Source: Clostridia bacterium
Lineage (GTDB): Bacteria > Bacillota > Clostridia > Christensenellales > QAND01
Reading direction: 5' to 3'
Assembly (NCBI GenBank): GCA_017439715.1
Contig: JAFSIR010000017.1
Span: 1-59,999 of the forward strand
DNA length: 59,999 nucleotides
Both the position numbers and the translations under genes were made by a program. Under the pieces are notes generated by a model, which was given only the letters and a program-made list of their open reading frames with translations, did not search any database and was not told the DNA's origin. Each line of letters starts with the position of its first letter. The stretch's first letter is position 1. Below are positions 16,936 through 25,134 of this stretch, one piece after another.

Positions 16936-17792
16936 TTCATTGCCTCCTCATATATTCTTTTGAAAATCATAGCATCTTCCGCCATGTGCCCTTGTGACTC
17001 ACAGATCACCGTGGCTTCATACCGCCGCTCAGCCAGCTCTGCCGCCAACGGATCAAAGGCAGGCCCAAACTGGACATCTTCATAATTCCAATGCTTCTTT
17101 TCGCCTGCTTTTGTATACTCAATGCGAGAAAAGTGGATATGCACCTGTTTTGCACGCTCAACGCCCAGTACATTTTCCAGGGCATCCAGCGCCCGTGCAA
17201 AATCCTCGCGGGAACCAAACCGGCCCAAAGACCGCGCATGCAAATGCCCAAAATCAATGCACGGCAGCAGGCACTCGTCGATCATGCAAAACGCGATCGT
17301 CTGTTCAAGGTCGCCCACCTGCGCTGATTTTCCCATCGTTTCCGGACATAGCCAGCACGTCAGCAGCCCTTCGCGCTTGAGCGCCGCCACCGCGCTTTCA
17401 ATGCCCTTGCGCGTGTTCTCAATCGCTTCCTTTTCGCTCAGCTTACCCCGTGCACCCGGATGGAACACAACCCTCTTTGCCCGCATGGCAGAAGCAACAA
17501 CGGCTGTTTTTCGCAAATGCTCAATGCTTGCTTCGATCCGCTCCGCTTCATTTGAAGCAAGGTTGATATAATATGGCGCGTGGGCGCTCATGCTGATGCC
17601 CGCTTCATCTGCCGCATCGCCCAATTCCTGCGCCCGCAGCACGGACATCTGAACGCCGCGACCAAACGAATATTCATAAGCCGTCAGCCCATTTTCCTTT
17701 AACCAGGCCGGATACCCTACCGCACCAAGCTTTTTCTTGCCGGGATAAGCAGCCGACATGCCGGATGGGCCAAACCGTGTCATTTTATCCAT
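16932..17792 (-). CDS. Endonuclease IV-like TIM barrel protein
   Basis: A 286-residue TIM barrel protein with the endonuclease IV/sugar-isomerase pattern: SMSAHAPYYINLAS, RVVFHPGARG, CPETMGK, PCIDFGHLHARS and VHIHFSRIEY supply histidine, glutamate and aspartate metal ligands. Endonuclease IV cuts DNA at abasic sites. The order and spacing of ligands favour a nuclease of the AP2 family; a sugar-phosphate isomerase is the other reading. No SD precedes ATG 17792, and the predicted transcription start coincides with it (see the promoter entry). ATG 17783 is the alternative start. Confidence 0.8.
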   Translation of the reverse strand: MDKMTRFGPSGMSAAYPGKKKLGAVGYPAWLKENGLTAYEYSFGRGVQMSVLRAQELGDAADEAGISMSAHAPYYINLASNEAERIEASIEHLRKTAVVASAMRAKRVVFHPGARGKLSEKEAIENTRKGIESAVAALKREGLLTCWLCPETMGKSAQVGDLEQTIAFCMIDECLLPCIDFGHLHARSLGRFGSREDFARALDALENVLGVERAKQVHIHFSRIEYTKAGEKKHWNYEDVQFGPAFDPLAAELAERRYEATVICESQGHMAEDAMIFKRIYEEAMK

Positions 17793-17798
17793 AAAATC

Positions 17799-17827
17799 AT
17801 GATACTTGATTCAGCCCCGCCTTTCAA
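17799..17827 (-). promoter_or_regulatory. Sigma-A promoter inside the sigK end, predicted leaderless
   Basis: Minus-strand TTGAAA (17822-17827), a 17-bp spacer and TATCAT (17799-17804). Seven bases past the -10 is the A of ATG 17792, so the mRNA for the endonuclease-like gene, the M24 peptidase and efp could begin exactly at its first codon. No SD is visible. The -35 lies inside sigK codons. Confidence 0.55.
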
Positions 17828-18524
17828 TACCATCCGTGTAAATCTGCATCGCTTTGTTGAGTTTTATAAGCGCTTTTGTTTCGATTCGCGACACATAAGA
17901 GCGTGAAATGCCCAGTTTTTTGGCGATCAGCCGCTGCGTTTGGCAAGGGCCGCCGGCAAGCCCGTATCTGAGTTCTATAATCATTTTCTCGCGCGGGGCA
18001 AGTGATGTTTCGATCGCTTCATACAACCGCTTCACCGACATTTTGGTTTGTACCTGTTCATCCACATCCGCATCAAGCGATGGCAGGATGTCTGCCAGCT
18101 GCATTTTGTTTCCGTTTTTATCCGTGTTCACAACTTCACTCATTGCCACTTCGCTTCGCATCTTTTTCTCTGCCCGAACAGACATGAGAATCTCATTTTC
18201 TATGCAGCGGGCCGCATATGAGACCAGCGATTTTCCCTTCTCTGCATCAAAGGTTTGAACCGCTTTGATCAGCCCAATGGTGCCAATCGAGATCAGATCA
18301 TCCACATCTCTGCCATTTACCGCATATTTTTTGCAGATGTGCGCCACCAAACGAAGGTTGTGCTCAATTAACGTATTTCGCGCTTGTTCATCCTGCTTTT
18401 TCAGCCTTTCAAGCGCATCTTTTTCTTCTTCCTTTGTCAGCGGCCTTGGAAACGATTGCCCGCCCAGCACGCTGCCGGAAAGCAAGACCCATTGGCTCAG
18501 CCACATCAACGCAGACAAAATCAT
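17811..18524 (-). CDS. sigK: RNA polymerase sporulation sigma factor SigK (pro-sigma-K)
   Basis: Late mother-cell sigma factor for spore coat and cortex genes. The 237-residue protein opens with a hydrophobic pro-sequence of about 20 residues (MILSALMWLSQWVLLSG), then SFPRPLTKEEEK as in Bacillus, region 2 (LIEHNLRLVAHICKKY, DDLISIGTIGLIKAVQTFD) and region 4 helix-turn-helix (RLIAKKLGISRSYVSRIETKAL). The reading frame is unbroken, so no skin element divides it. ATG 18524 has GGGGGG 7 nt upstream; the longer frame to 18578 crosses toward the mltG terminator. No clear sigma-E or sigma-K promoter was found in the short leader. Confidence 0.95.
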   Translation of the reverse strand: MILSALMWLSQWVLLSGSVLGGQSFPRPLTKEEEKDALERLKKQDEQARNTLIEHNLRLVAHICKKYAVNGRDVDDLISIGTIGLIKAVQTFDAEKGKSLVSYAARCIENEILMSVRAEKKMRSEVAMSEVVNTDKNGNKMQLADILPSLDADVDEQVQTKMSVKRLYEAIETSLAPREKMIIELRYGLAGGPCQTQRLIAKKLGISRSYVSRIETKALIKLNKAMQIYTDGIERRG

Positions 18525-18576
18525 TCTATATCCCCCCACGCAAAGAGGATACTCTGCACCGATCGGATCCATGAAC

Positions 18577-18605
18577 AAAAATTCCCGGCCGAAGCCGGGA
18601 ATTTT
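18577..18605 (-). terminator. Rho-independent terminator after mltG
   Basis: AAAATTCCCGGC (18578-18589) pairs over 12 bp with GCCGGGAATTTT (18594-18605); the loop reads TTCG on the minus strand, a very stable tetraloop, and five T follow. It closes the long comM-to-mltG chain and insulates sigK. Confidence 0.93.
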
Positions 18606-18608
18606 ATC

Positions 18609-19730
18609 TTAATGTTTTTTGTCGTACTCGATCCAAAGCGGCCTGTATTTGTCCACATTTCTTTGATGCTCTTCCAGCGTTTTTGCAAAAACAAGCACGC
18701 CGGTTTCCGGATCCGTTAAGCAGAAATACAGCACGTTATCTTCAATATACTGCTCGTCCGGCCAAAGCACCGCTTCGATCGCTTCTTTGCCCGGGTTGCA
18801 GATCGGCCCCGGCGGCAATCCTTTGTAACGATATGTGTTGTAAGGCGAATCAACCGCAATATCCTCGTTCGTCAGGTTCATTTTATTATTGTTCAAAACA
18901 TATTGAACGGTGACATCGCTGCCCAACGTCATTTTTTCTTTCAGCCTGTTATGGAACACGGCTGCCACTTTTTTAAAATCGTCCGTTTTGGCTTCCTTTT
19001 GAACAATGGAAGCCATCGTGATCACTTGATCCAAAGACAGGCCGAGTTTGGCCGCCCGCTTTGCATAATCATCCGAGTAGATCTGGTTGAAGCGCACCAA
19101 AAACTTGGAAACTATCTGCTCAATGCTCGCGTTTTTATACACCAGATACGTGTCAGGGAACAAATATCCTTCCATCGCAACGATCCTGTTATCCTTGGTT
19201 TTCACCGCTTCTTCCAAAAATGCATATGCCTGATACGGTGTTGGATCCTTCATTGCATCAATAAAGGTTTGTTCTTTATCGATCAGCCCAAGATTAACCA
19301 GGGATTTTGCCAACGTTTCAACTGAGCCACCCTCCGGCAAAAACACTTTTACAACGTTGGAAGTGTTGGAACCGGAGCAAACAACATCAAGCACTTCGTT
19401 CATGGTCATCGAAGCCATAAACTCATACGTTCCGGCTTTAAGCTGGCTGCGTCTGTCATAAATGTCCACAAACAGTTTGAAAACCGTAGCGCTTCTAATT
19501 ACGCCGTTCTCTTCAAGCTTGTTTGCAATCGCAGACGCGCTGGACCCCAGCTCGATCTCCAGCGTGATCGGCTCCGTGCTTTTTTTGTCTACCGGGGAAA
19601 AGAGCGCATGCTTAACAACGGTCACCACCGTGCATACGATCATGATCGCGGCAAGCATACTCACGGCAAACACTTTGGTGCCGCGTGATATTCGGCTCAG
19701 AAAGCGAGTGAACTTCCTGTTTTTTGCCAT
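18609..19730 (-). CDS. mltG: Endolytic transglycosylase MltG
   Basis: Membrane-anchored lytic transglycosylase that cuts nascent peptidoglycan and sets glycan length. The 373 residues contain one N-terminal membrane helix (about 18-40), a LysM-like segment (LELGSSASAIANKLEENGVI) and the YceG catalytic domain with MEGYLFPDTY, ASIVQKEAK and HNRL, then SPYNTYRYKGLPPGPICNPG. The family usually has E in place of the Q of IVQKEA, a small deviation next to the conserved glutamate. It is the last gene of its operon. Confidence 0.93.
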   Translation of the reverse strand: MAKNRKFTRFLSRISRGTKVFAVSMLAAIMIVCTVVTVVKHALFSPVDKKSTEPITLEIELGSSASAIANKLEENGVIRSATVFKLFVDIYDRRSQLKAGTYEFMASMTMNEVLDVVCSGSNTSNVVKVFLPEGGSVETLAKSLVNLGLIDKEQTFIDAMKDPTPYQAYAFLEEAVKTKDNRIVAMEGYLFPDTYLVYKNASIEQIVSKFLVRFNQIYSDDYAKRAAKLGLSLDQVITMASIVQKEAKTDDFKKVAAVFHNRLKEKMTLGSDVTVQYVLNNNKMNLTNEDIAVDSPYNTYRYKGLPPGPICNPGKEAIEAVLWPDEQYIEDNVLYFCLTDPETGVLVFAKTLEEHQRNVDKYRPLWIEYDKKH

Positions 19731-19742
19731 GTGTTTATTGCC

Positions 19743-20090
19743 TCAGTCTTTCAAAAAATCAAGATTGATCTCAACCGCATCACCGATAATCTTAAATACA
19801 TCGCCGATCATTTGGTTAAGTTTGTGTTCTGCCAGCAGAAACGCCATCATATCCCCATTGAGCGACAGAACGCCTACCAGCTGGTTAAACTCAGCCTGCA
19901 GCTTTTCATCAACCTGCTGCCCGCTCATCTGCAAGGCCGTGACCGTTCTGGAGATCTCCACATATTTTTTATAGATCTCCTTGTTCATTTGGTTCTCAAA
20001 CGCCGCATCGCGCGCTTTTAAATAGGCCTGATATGTTTCGCTGCTGCGCATCTGCCTTGCCAGCTCATATGCCTTATCATAATTCTGCAT
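19743..20090 (-). CDS. YlbF/YmcA family protein
   Basis: A 115-residue helical protein typical of the YlbF/YmcA (DUF964) family: AYELARQMRSSETYQAYLKARDAAF at the start and a C-terminal helix. In Bacillus YlbF, YmcA and YaaT form the Y-complex that steers RNase Y and influences sporulation, competence and biofilm. Here it directly follows rnj (14-nt overlap), which fits a role in RNA decay. YlbF and YmcA cannot be told apart from this sequence alone. Confidence 0.85.
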   Translation of the reverse strand: MQNYDKAYELARQMRSSETYQAYLKARDAAFENQMNKEIYKKYVEISRTVTALQMSGQQVDEKLQAEFNQLVGVLSLNGDMMAFLLAEHKLNQMIGDVFKIIGDAVEINLDFLKD

Positions 20091-21864
20091 TTTCTTCCTC
20101 CTGCACCCGTTGGTCCACTTCCATCACGATGGGCAAGATCATCGGGCTTCTTTTCGTTTTTTGATACAGGAACTTGCGAAGCTCCGATCTGATCTCGTTC
20201 TTGAGCGCGCCCCAATCCGCATAATTGTTGCGGCTGCAAACGGCTTCCACTATCTCGATCACCTTTGTTTTCGCTTCTTCGATCATTTCTTCGCTTTCGC
20301 GCACATACACAAATCCTCTGGAAATGATCTCCGGCCCGCCGATCAAACGGCCCGTTTCCTGTTCCACAACCACTGCCACAGTGAACAGGCCTTCTTCGCT
20401 GAGCGTGCGCCTGTCTCTCAAAACAACGTTGCCGACATCGCCAACGCCGCTGCCGTCCACAAACACGGCCCCGGCCTGTATTGTTTCGGCGGCACCTATC
20501 CCATCCTGGCCAATCTCAATCACAGTGCCAATCTTCGGCAACACGATGTTTTCTTCCGGCACCCCTTGCTGCAGCGCTATGCCCGCATGCATGCGCAAAT
20601 GGCGCTGTTCTCCATGCACCGGCATAAAATACCGCGGGCGCGTAAGCGCAATCATCAGCTTTTCTTCTTCCTGGCACGCATGGCCGGAAACGTGCACCGC
20701 ATGGTTTGCCGAATAGATCACCTTGCAGCCGCGGGAATACAGCTTATCGATGATGTCCGTGATCGCTTTTTCATTGCCCGGGATGGGCGAACTGGAGAAG
20801 ATGATCGTGTCTTCCGGCTGGATGGCGATTACCCTGTGTTCATCATTGGCCATGCGCACAAGGCCGCTCATCGGCTCGCCCTGCGAACCGGTTGTGATGA
20901 TCAGAACCTGCTCAGGGTTTAAATAATCCATCTGCCGGCCGTCGATCAACATGCCTTTTTTCATCTGCAAATAGCCGATCTCCGTTGCAATGTTTGCAAT
21001 CTTTTCAATGCTTCTGCCCGCAAAGAACACAAGCCTGCCTTTTTCTTCGGCAATGTTGATGATCTGCTGGATACGGCTTATATTGCTCGCAAATGTCGCA
21101 AGAATGATGCGACCCCGCGCATTTTCAAAGCATTCTCTGAGCGAATCCTTAACCGTTTGCTCGCTGTATGTATACCCGGGGTGATCGGCGTTTGTGCTGT
21201 CGCTCATCAAAAGCAGCACACCATCCTGCCCCAGCTGTGCAAAGCGCGGCAAATCAATCCTCTGCCGAGGATCAAGCGGCGTATGATCAATTTTAAAATC
21301 GCCCGTGTGCACGATCCGCCCCACCGGGGTATCAATGATCAGCGCAAATGCATCTGCGATTGAATGCGTCACCATTGCAAACGTAATGGTAAAACACCCC
21401 AGTTTGATCTGAGACCCGTTTTTGACCACTTCGTAATACAGATCATTGATCCCATGCTCTTCCATCTTGTATTCGATCAGAGCCAGGGTCAGCTTACCGC
21501 CGTATAAAGGCGTTTTTCTAAAATCCGGCAGGATGAACGGCGTGGCACCGATATGATCTTCATGACCATGCGTAAAGATAAAGCCTTTGAGCTTTTCTTT
21601 GTTTGCGTGCAGATACTGCGCATCCGGGATAACATAATCTATACCCAGCATCTCACTTTCCGGAAAACTCACACCGCAATCGATCACGATCATATCATCG
21701 CCGTACTCGACCACGGTCATATTCTTGCCGATCTCGCCAATGCCTCCGAGCGGAATAATCCGCAGCTTCCGCTCTGGTTTAGGTTGACGAACCTGCTTTT
21801 TCTTTTTCCCTTTTGCCGAATCGTATCCTTTCTTTTCCGTTGTTTTGCTGTTTTCTTTCACCAT
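20077..21864 (-). CDS. rnj: Ribonuclease J
   Basis: Metallo-beta-lactamase/beta-CASP ribonuclease with 5' exo- and endonuclease activity in RNA decay and maturation. The 595-residue protein carries IPLGGIGEIGKNM, the zinc motif HGHEDH near residue 99, VHTGDFKID, the beta-CASP motifs MSDSTNADHPG and SGHACQEE, and GPEIISRGFVYV toward the C-terminus. About 30 basic residues precede the domain (KGKKKKQVRQPKPERK). I choose ATG 21864 with ACGAGG 4 nt upstream; a TTG at 21879 is the alternative. It follows hslU by 23 nt. Confidence 0.96.
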   Translation of the reverse strand: MVKENSKTTEKKGYDSAKGKKKKQVRQPKPERKLRIIPLGGIGEIGKNMTVVEYGDDMIVIDCGVSFPESEMLGIDYVIPDAQYLHANKEKLKGFIFTHGHEDHIGATPFILPDFRKTPLYGGKLTLALIEYKMEEHGINDLYYEVVKNGSQIKLGCFTITFAMVTHSIADAFALIIDTPVGRIVHTGDFKIDHTPLDPRQRIDLPRFAQLGQDGVLLLMSDSTNADHPGYTYSEQTVKDSLRECFENARGRIILATFASNISRIQQIINIAEEKGRLVFFAGRSIEKIANIATEIGYLQMKKGMLIDGRQMDYLNPEQVLIITTGSQGEPMSGLVRMANDEHRVIAIQPEDTIIFSSSPIPGNEKAITDIIDKLYSRGCKVIYSANHAVHVSGHACQEEEKLMIALTRPRYFMPVHGEQRHLRMHAGIALQQGVPEENIVLPKIGTVIEIGQDGIGAAETIQAGAVFVDGSGVGDVGNVVLRDRRTLSEEGLFTVAVVVEQETGRLIGGPEIISRGFVYVRESEEMIEEAKTKVIEIVEAVCSRNNYADWGALKNEIRSELRKFLYQKTKRSPMILPIVMEVDQRVQEEENAEL

Positions 21865-21887
21865 ATAGCCTCGTTTCAATGAACAGC

Positions 21888-23279
21888 CTATAGCACAAAC
21901 CGCTTCAGCGCAGCAACATCGAACTGGTGCAGCAGCCTTTGCTCAACAAATTGGCCGTCTATTTTTAATTCGCCTACATATTTTTCGGCATCGAAAGAAA
22001 CATCTTCAAACAGTTCTTCCATAATGCCATGCAAACGTCGGGCACCAAGGTTCTCGCTGTTTTCATTTGCTTCAAAGGCAAAATCAGCGATTGCTTTGAT
22101 CCCATCATCCGTGTATACCACGCGAACGCCTTCCGTTGCCAAAAGCGCCGCATATTGTTTAGTTTGCGCGTTTTCCGTGTCTTTGAGGATCTTCTGGAAA
22201 TCTTCGGCCGTTAAGCTGTCCAGCTCAACACGAATGGGAAAACGGCCCTGCAGCTCAGGGATCAGGTCTTCCACTTTCGCAATGTGGAATGCACCGGCTG
22301 CGATGAACAGCATATGGTCGGTTTTCACCGGGCCGTATTTTGTGTTCACCGTGCTGCCTTCCACGATCGGCAAAATATCCCGCTGAACGCCTTCACGGGA
22401 AACATCCGGGTTGCCGCCGCTCTGGCGGCCCGCAATCTTATCGATCTCGTCGATAAAAACGATGCCGTCGCGCTCCGCTCTCTTAAGCGCTTCGCCGTTA
22501 ACATCGTCTCGGTCGATCAGCTTGTCTGCCTCTTCCTGTTCGAGAATGCGGCGCGCTTCGCTAACCGTCACTTTGCGGATCTTCATTTTCTTGGGCAGAA
22601 TGCCGCCCAACATATCATTCATGTTCAAGTCAATGCCCATGGCGCTCATATCAGCACCGGCATTGGGCTTGTCTTCCACTTCGATCTCAACCATCTGGTC
22701 TTCGAGTAACCCGTTTTTAAGCTGCATGCGAATCGCACCACGCGTAGATTCCCGCATGGATGCTTCTTCGGCAGTCTCTGTTTTTTCCGGCGCAGAACCG
22801 CTGTTCTGCGGCGCAAACAACGCAAACGGGAACGAGGCCGGCGTTTTTTCTTTCTGCTTTTGATCTTTGGGCATTAAAAGCTCAACCAGCCGCTCTTCCG
22901 CCGCCTGTTTGGCTGTGTTGGACACGCCCGCCATGCGCTCTTCTTTTACCATATGGATAGACGCTTCCACCAGGTCCCGCACGATCGATTCAACATCGCG
23001 GCCCACATAGCCCACTTCCGTGAACTTCGTGGCTTCCACTTTGATGAACGGCGCTTTGACCAGTTTGGCAAGGCGCCGGGCGATTTCCGTTTTGCCCACG
23101 CCGGTCGGCCCCATCATGAGGATGTTTTTGGGCACAATCTCTTCTCTTATATCTTCAGGCAGCAGGTTGCGCCGATAGCGGTTGCGCAGCGCGATCGCCA
23201 CCATCCGCTTGGCTTTATACTGCCCAATAATATATTTATCCAGTTCAGCAACGATTTCTTTGGGCGTTAATTCGAGCAT
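21888..23279 (-). CDS. hslU: HslU ATPase of the HslUV protease
   Basis: AAA+ unfoldase that feeds HslV. The 463 residues include [20 protein letters not shown], Walker A GPTGVGKT (57-64), the pore motif segment [14 protein letters not shown], an inserted I-domain (about 110-240) and Walker [12 protein letters not shown]. The C-terminal residues LKRFVL correspond to the tail that opens HslV. It overlaps hslV by 13 nt. Bacillus has codY after this gene; here rnj follows. Confidence 0.96.
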   Translation of the reverse strand: MLELTPKEIVAELDKYIIGQYKAKRMVAIALRNRYRRNLLPEDIREEIVPKNILMMGPTGVGKTEIARRLAKLVKAPFIKVEATKFTEVGYVGRDVESIVRDLVEASIHMVKEERMAGVSNTAKQAAEERLVELLMPKDQKQKEKTPASFPFALFAPQNSGSAPEKTETAEEASMRESTRGAIRMQLKNGLLEDQMVEIEVEDKPNAGADMSAMGIDLNMNDMLGGILPKKMKIRKVTVSEARRILEQEEADKLIDRDDVNGEALKRAERDGIVFIDEIDKIAGRQSGGNPDVSREGVQRDILPIVEGSTVNTKYGPVKTDHMLFIAAGAFHIAKVEDLIPELQGRFPIRVELDSLTAEDFQKILKDTENAQTKQYAALLATEGVRVVYTDDGIKAIADFAFEANENSENLGARRLHGIMEELFEDVSFDAEKYVGELKIDGQFVEQRLLHQFDVAALKRFVL

Positions 23280-23815
23280 GCCTGTACCTCCTCAAGCGTG
23301 ATGCTGTGGTTGGTGAAAATGCAAATGTCTCCGGCGATCTCGATTGCTTTACGCGCAATCTCGCCGGCGGAAAGATCCGTGTTCAAAACCAACGCACGGG
23401 CTGCGGCCAAAGCATAGTTGCCGCCGCTACCGATCGCCGTAACGCCATCGTCCGGATCAATCACTTCGCCATTGCCGCTCAGAACATACAAATCCGTTCC
23501 ATCTGTAACGATCAGCATCGCTTCAAGATTTCTCAGTGCTTTATCGCCGCGCCAGTCACGCGCCAATTCAACAGACGCCCGCAACAAACTGCCACTGTAC
23601 TGCTCAAGCTTAGCTTCAAATTTTTCCGTAAGCGAAAAGGCGTCAGCCACCGAACCGGCAAATCCAATTACGATCTTGTCTTTATATATCCTTCTAACTT
23701 TCTTTGCCGTGCCTTTCATAACGACCTGCTGGCCCATAGTGACCTGTCCGTCACCGGCCACAGCGCATACACCGTTCCGTTTAACAGCGACGATCGTCGT
23801 CCCTCTTAATTCCAA
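23267..23815 (-). CDS. hslV: HslV peptidase subunit
   Basis: Proteasome-like threonine peptidase. In 182 residues it shows [11 protein letters not shown] at the start, [32 protein letters not shown] and [16 protein letters not shown]. The catalytic threonine would be T6 after removal of MELRG. The start is a TTG (23815) with AGGAGG 9 nt upstream and a 10-nt overlap with trmFO. It lies directly after trmFO; the xerC-type recombinase gene found there in Bacillus is missing. Confidence 0.95.
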   Translation of the reverse strand: MELRGTTIVAVKRNGVCAVAGDGQVTMGQQVVMKGTAKKVRRIYKDKIVIGFAGSVADAFSLTEKFEAKLEQYSGSLLRASVELARDWRGDKALRNLEAMLIVTDGTDLYVLSGNGEVIDPDDGVTAIGSGGNYALAAARALVLNTDLSAGEIARKAIEIAGDICIFTNHSITLEEVQACSN

Positions 23816-25134
23816 AGCAATTGACCTCCTTCAAGGCGCAGTCCACTCTCTTTCAGCGCCTGTTCAAATTTCTGTTTTGCCCGTTCTGCCATCATCTGAT
23901 GTCGCAGGCTCTTGTTTCTCGGCGGTTCCTCAAGAGGCGGAAGTAAACCAAAATTCATGTTCATCGGTTGAAAATCCTTGCCTTCATAACTGCCAACATA
24001 GTGCAAAAGCGCACCCATGGCTGTATCCGGCGTTAACGCCGGCAACGGCTTGTGCAGTATCTCTGCTGCTGTAAACAGGCCGGCACACAGGCCCATTGCC
24101 GCAGATTCCATATATCCTTCCACGCCCGTGATCTGCCCTGCAAAACGCACAGACGGCATCTGTCTTACAGCCAAAGTGTCATCCAGCGTGCCTGCAGGCA
24201 GGTATGAGTTCCGATGCATAACACCATACCGCAAATATTCGGCATTTTTCAAGGCCGGTATTAACCCAAAAACCCGTTTTTGTTCCCCAAACTTCAGGTT
24301 GGTTTGAAAGCCGACAAGGTTCCACATCGTGGCTTCCTTGTTTTCACGCCTTAGCTGCACAACCGCAAACGGCCTTCTGCCGGTCTTCGGATCTGTAATT
24401 CCTTTCGGGCTCATCGGGCCAAACAACGGCGTTTTAAAGCCGCGGGCGGCAATCGCTTCGATCGGCATGCACGATTCAAAAAACCGCGCATCAAAATCAT
24501 GCTGCGGTGCCCGCTCTGCCACGGTGATCGCCTCAAAAAACTGCTGATATTCTTCTTTGGAAAGCGGGCAGTTTAGATAATCGTCGTCCTGTCCATATCG
24601 GCCCTGCAGAAAAGCATGCTCATAATCAATGCTTTCCGTTGACACGATCGGAGACGCCGCATCAAAGAACGACAGCGACCGGCCGGCGATCTTTTCAATA
24701 TGCAAAGCAAGTGCCCCGTCGGTCAACGGGCCAGTTGCCACGATCACATGTTCACTCGCCGGAATTTCCGTTGCTTCCGCGTGCTCAATGTGTATATTCT
24801 TTTGTGCTTTGATCAGCTCCGTCAGCTTTTCGGAAAACTTTGTGCGGTCAACCGCCAGCGCATTCCCGGCCGGCAACTTTGTTTGATCCGCGCTCTCCAT
24901 CACTGCAGAGCCCAAAAGGCGCATCTCACGTTTTAGTATACCCGCAGCTGTGCCTTCATCATCAGATTTGAGCGAATTGCTGCACACAAGTTCACCAAAC
25001 GTGTCCGCTTTATGGGCCGGGCTTCGCCTGTCCGGCTTCATTTCTATCAGTATAACACGGATTCCGAGTTTTGACAGCACCATTGCCGCTTCACACCCGG
25101 CCAACCCGGCCCCTATCACAATTGCTTCAGCCAT
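23806..25134 (-). CDS. trmFO: tRNA (uracil-54-C5)-methyltransferase TrmFO
   Basis: FAD- and methylenetetrahydrofolate-dependent enzyme that makes m5U54 in the T loop of tRNA. The 442-residue protein has the dinucleotide motif [11 protein letters not shown] at 7-17, [31 protein letters not shown], and the GidA-like end [13 protein letters not shown]...NMNFGLLPP. It overlaps topA by 8 nt and hslV by 10 nt, the order known from Firmicutes. Confidence 0.96.
   Translation of the reverse strand: MAEAIVIGAGLAGCEAAMVLSKLGIRVILIEMKPDRRSPAHKADTFGELVCSNSLKSDDEGTAAGILKREMRLLGSAVMESADQTKLPAGNALAVDRTKFSEKLTELIKAQKNIHIEHAEATEIPASEHVIVATGPLTDGALALHIEKIAGRSLSFFDAASPIVSTESIDYEHAFLQGRYGQDDDYLNCPLSKEEYQQFFEAITVAERAPQHDFDARFFESCMPIEAIAARGFKTPLFGPMSPKGITDPKTGRRPFAVVQLRRENKEATMWNLVGFQTNLKFGEQKRVFGLIPALKNAEYLRYGVMHRNSYLPAGTLDDTLAVRQMPSVRFAGQITGVEGYMESAAMGLCAGLFTAAEILHKPLPALTPDTAMGALLHYVGSYEGKDFQPMNMNFGLLPPLEEPPRNKSLRHQMMAERAKQKFEQALKESGLRLEGGQLLWN

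Noticed and set aside
17811-18524. Possible skin-type interruption of sigK
   Set aside because: The frame is continuous from the pro-sequence to region 4.
23801-23815. N-terminal residues before the catalytic threonine of HslV as an anomaly
   Set aside because: Short leaders of this kind occur in Firmicute HslV/CodW proteins.
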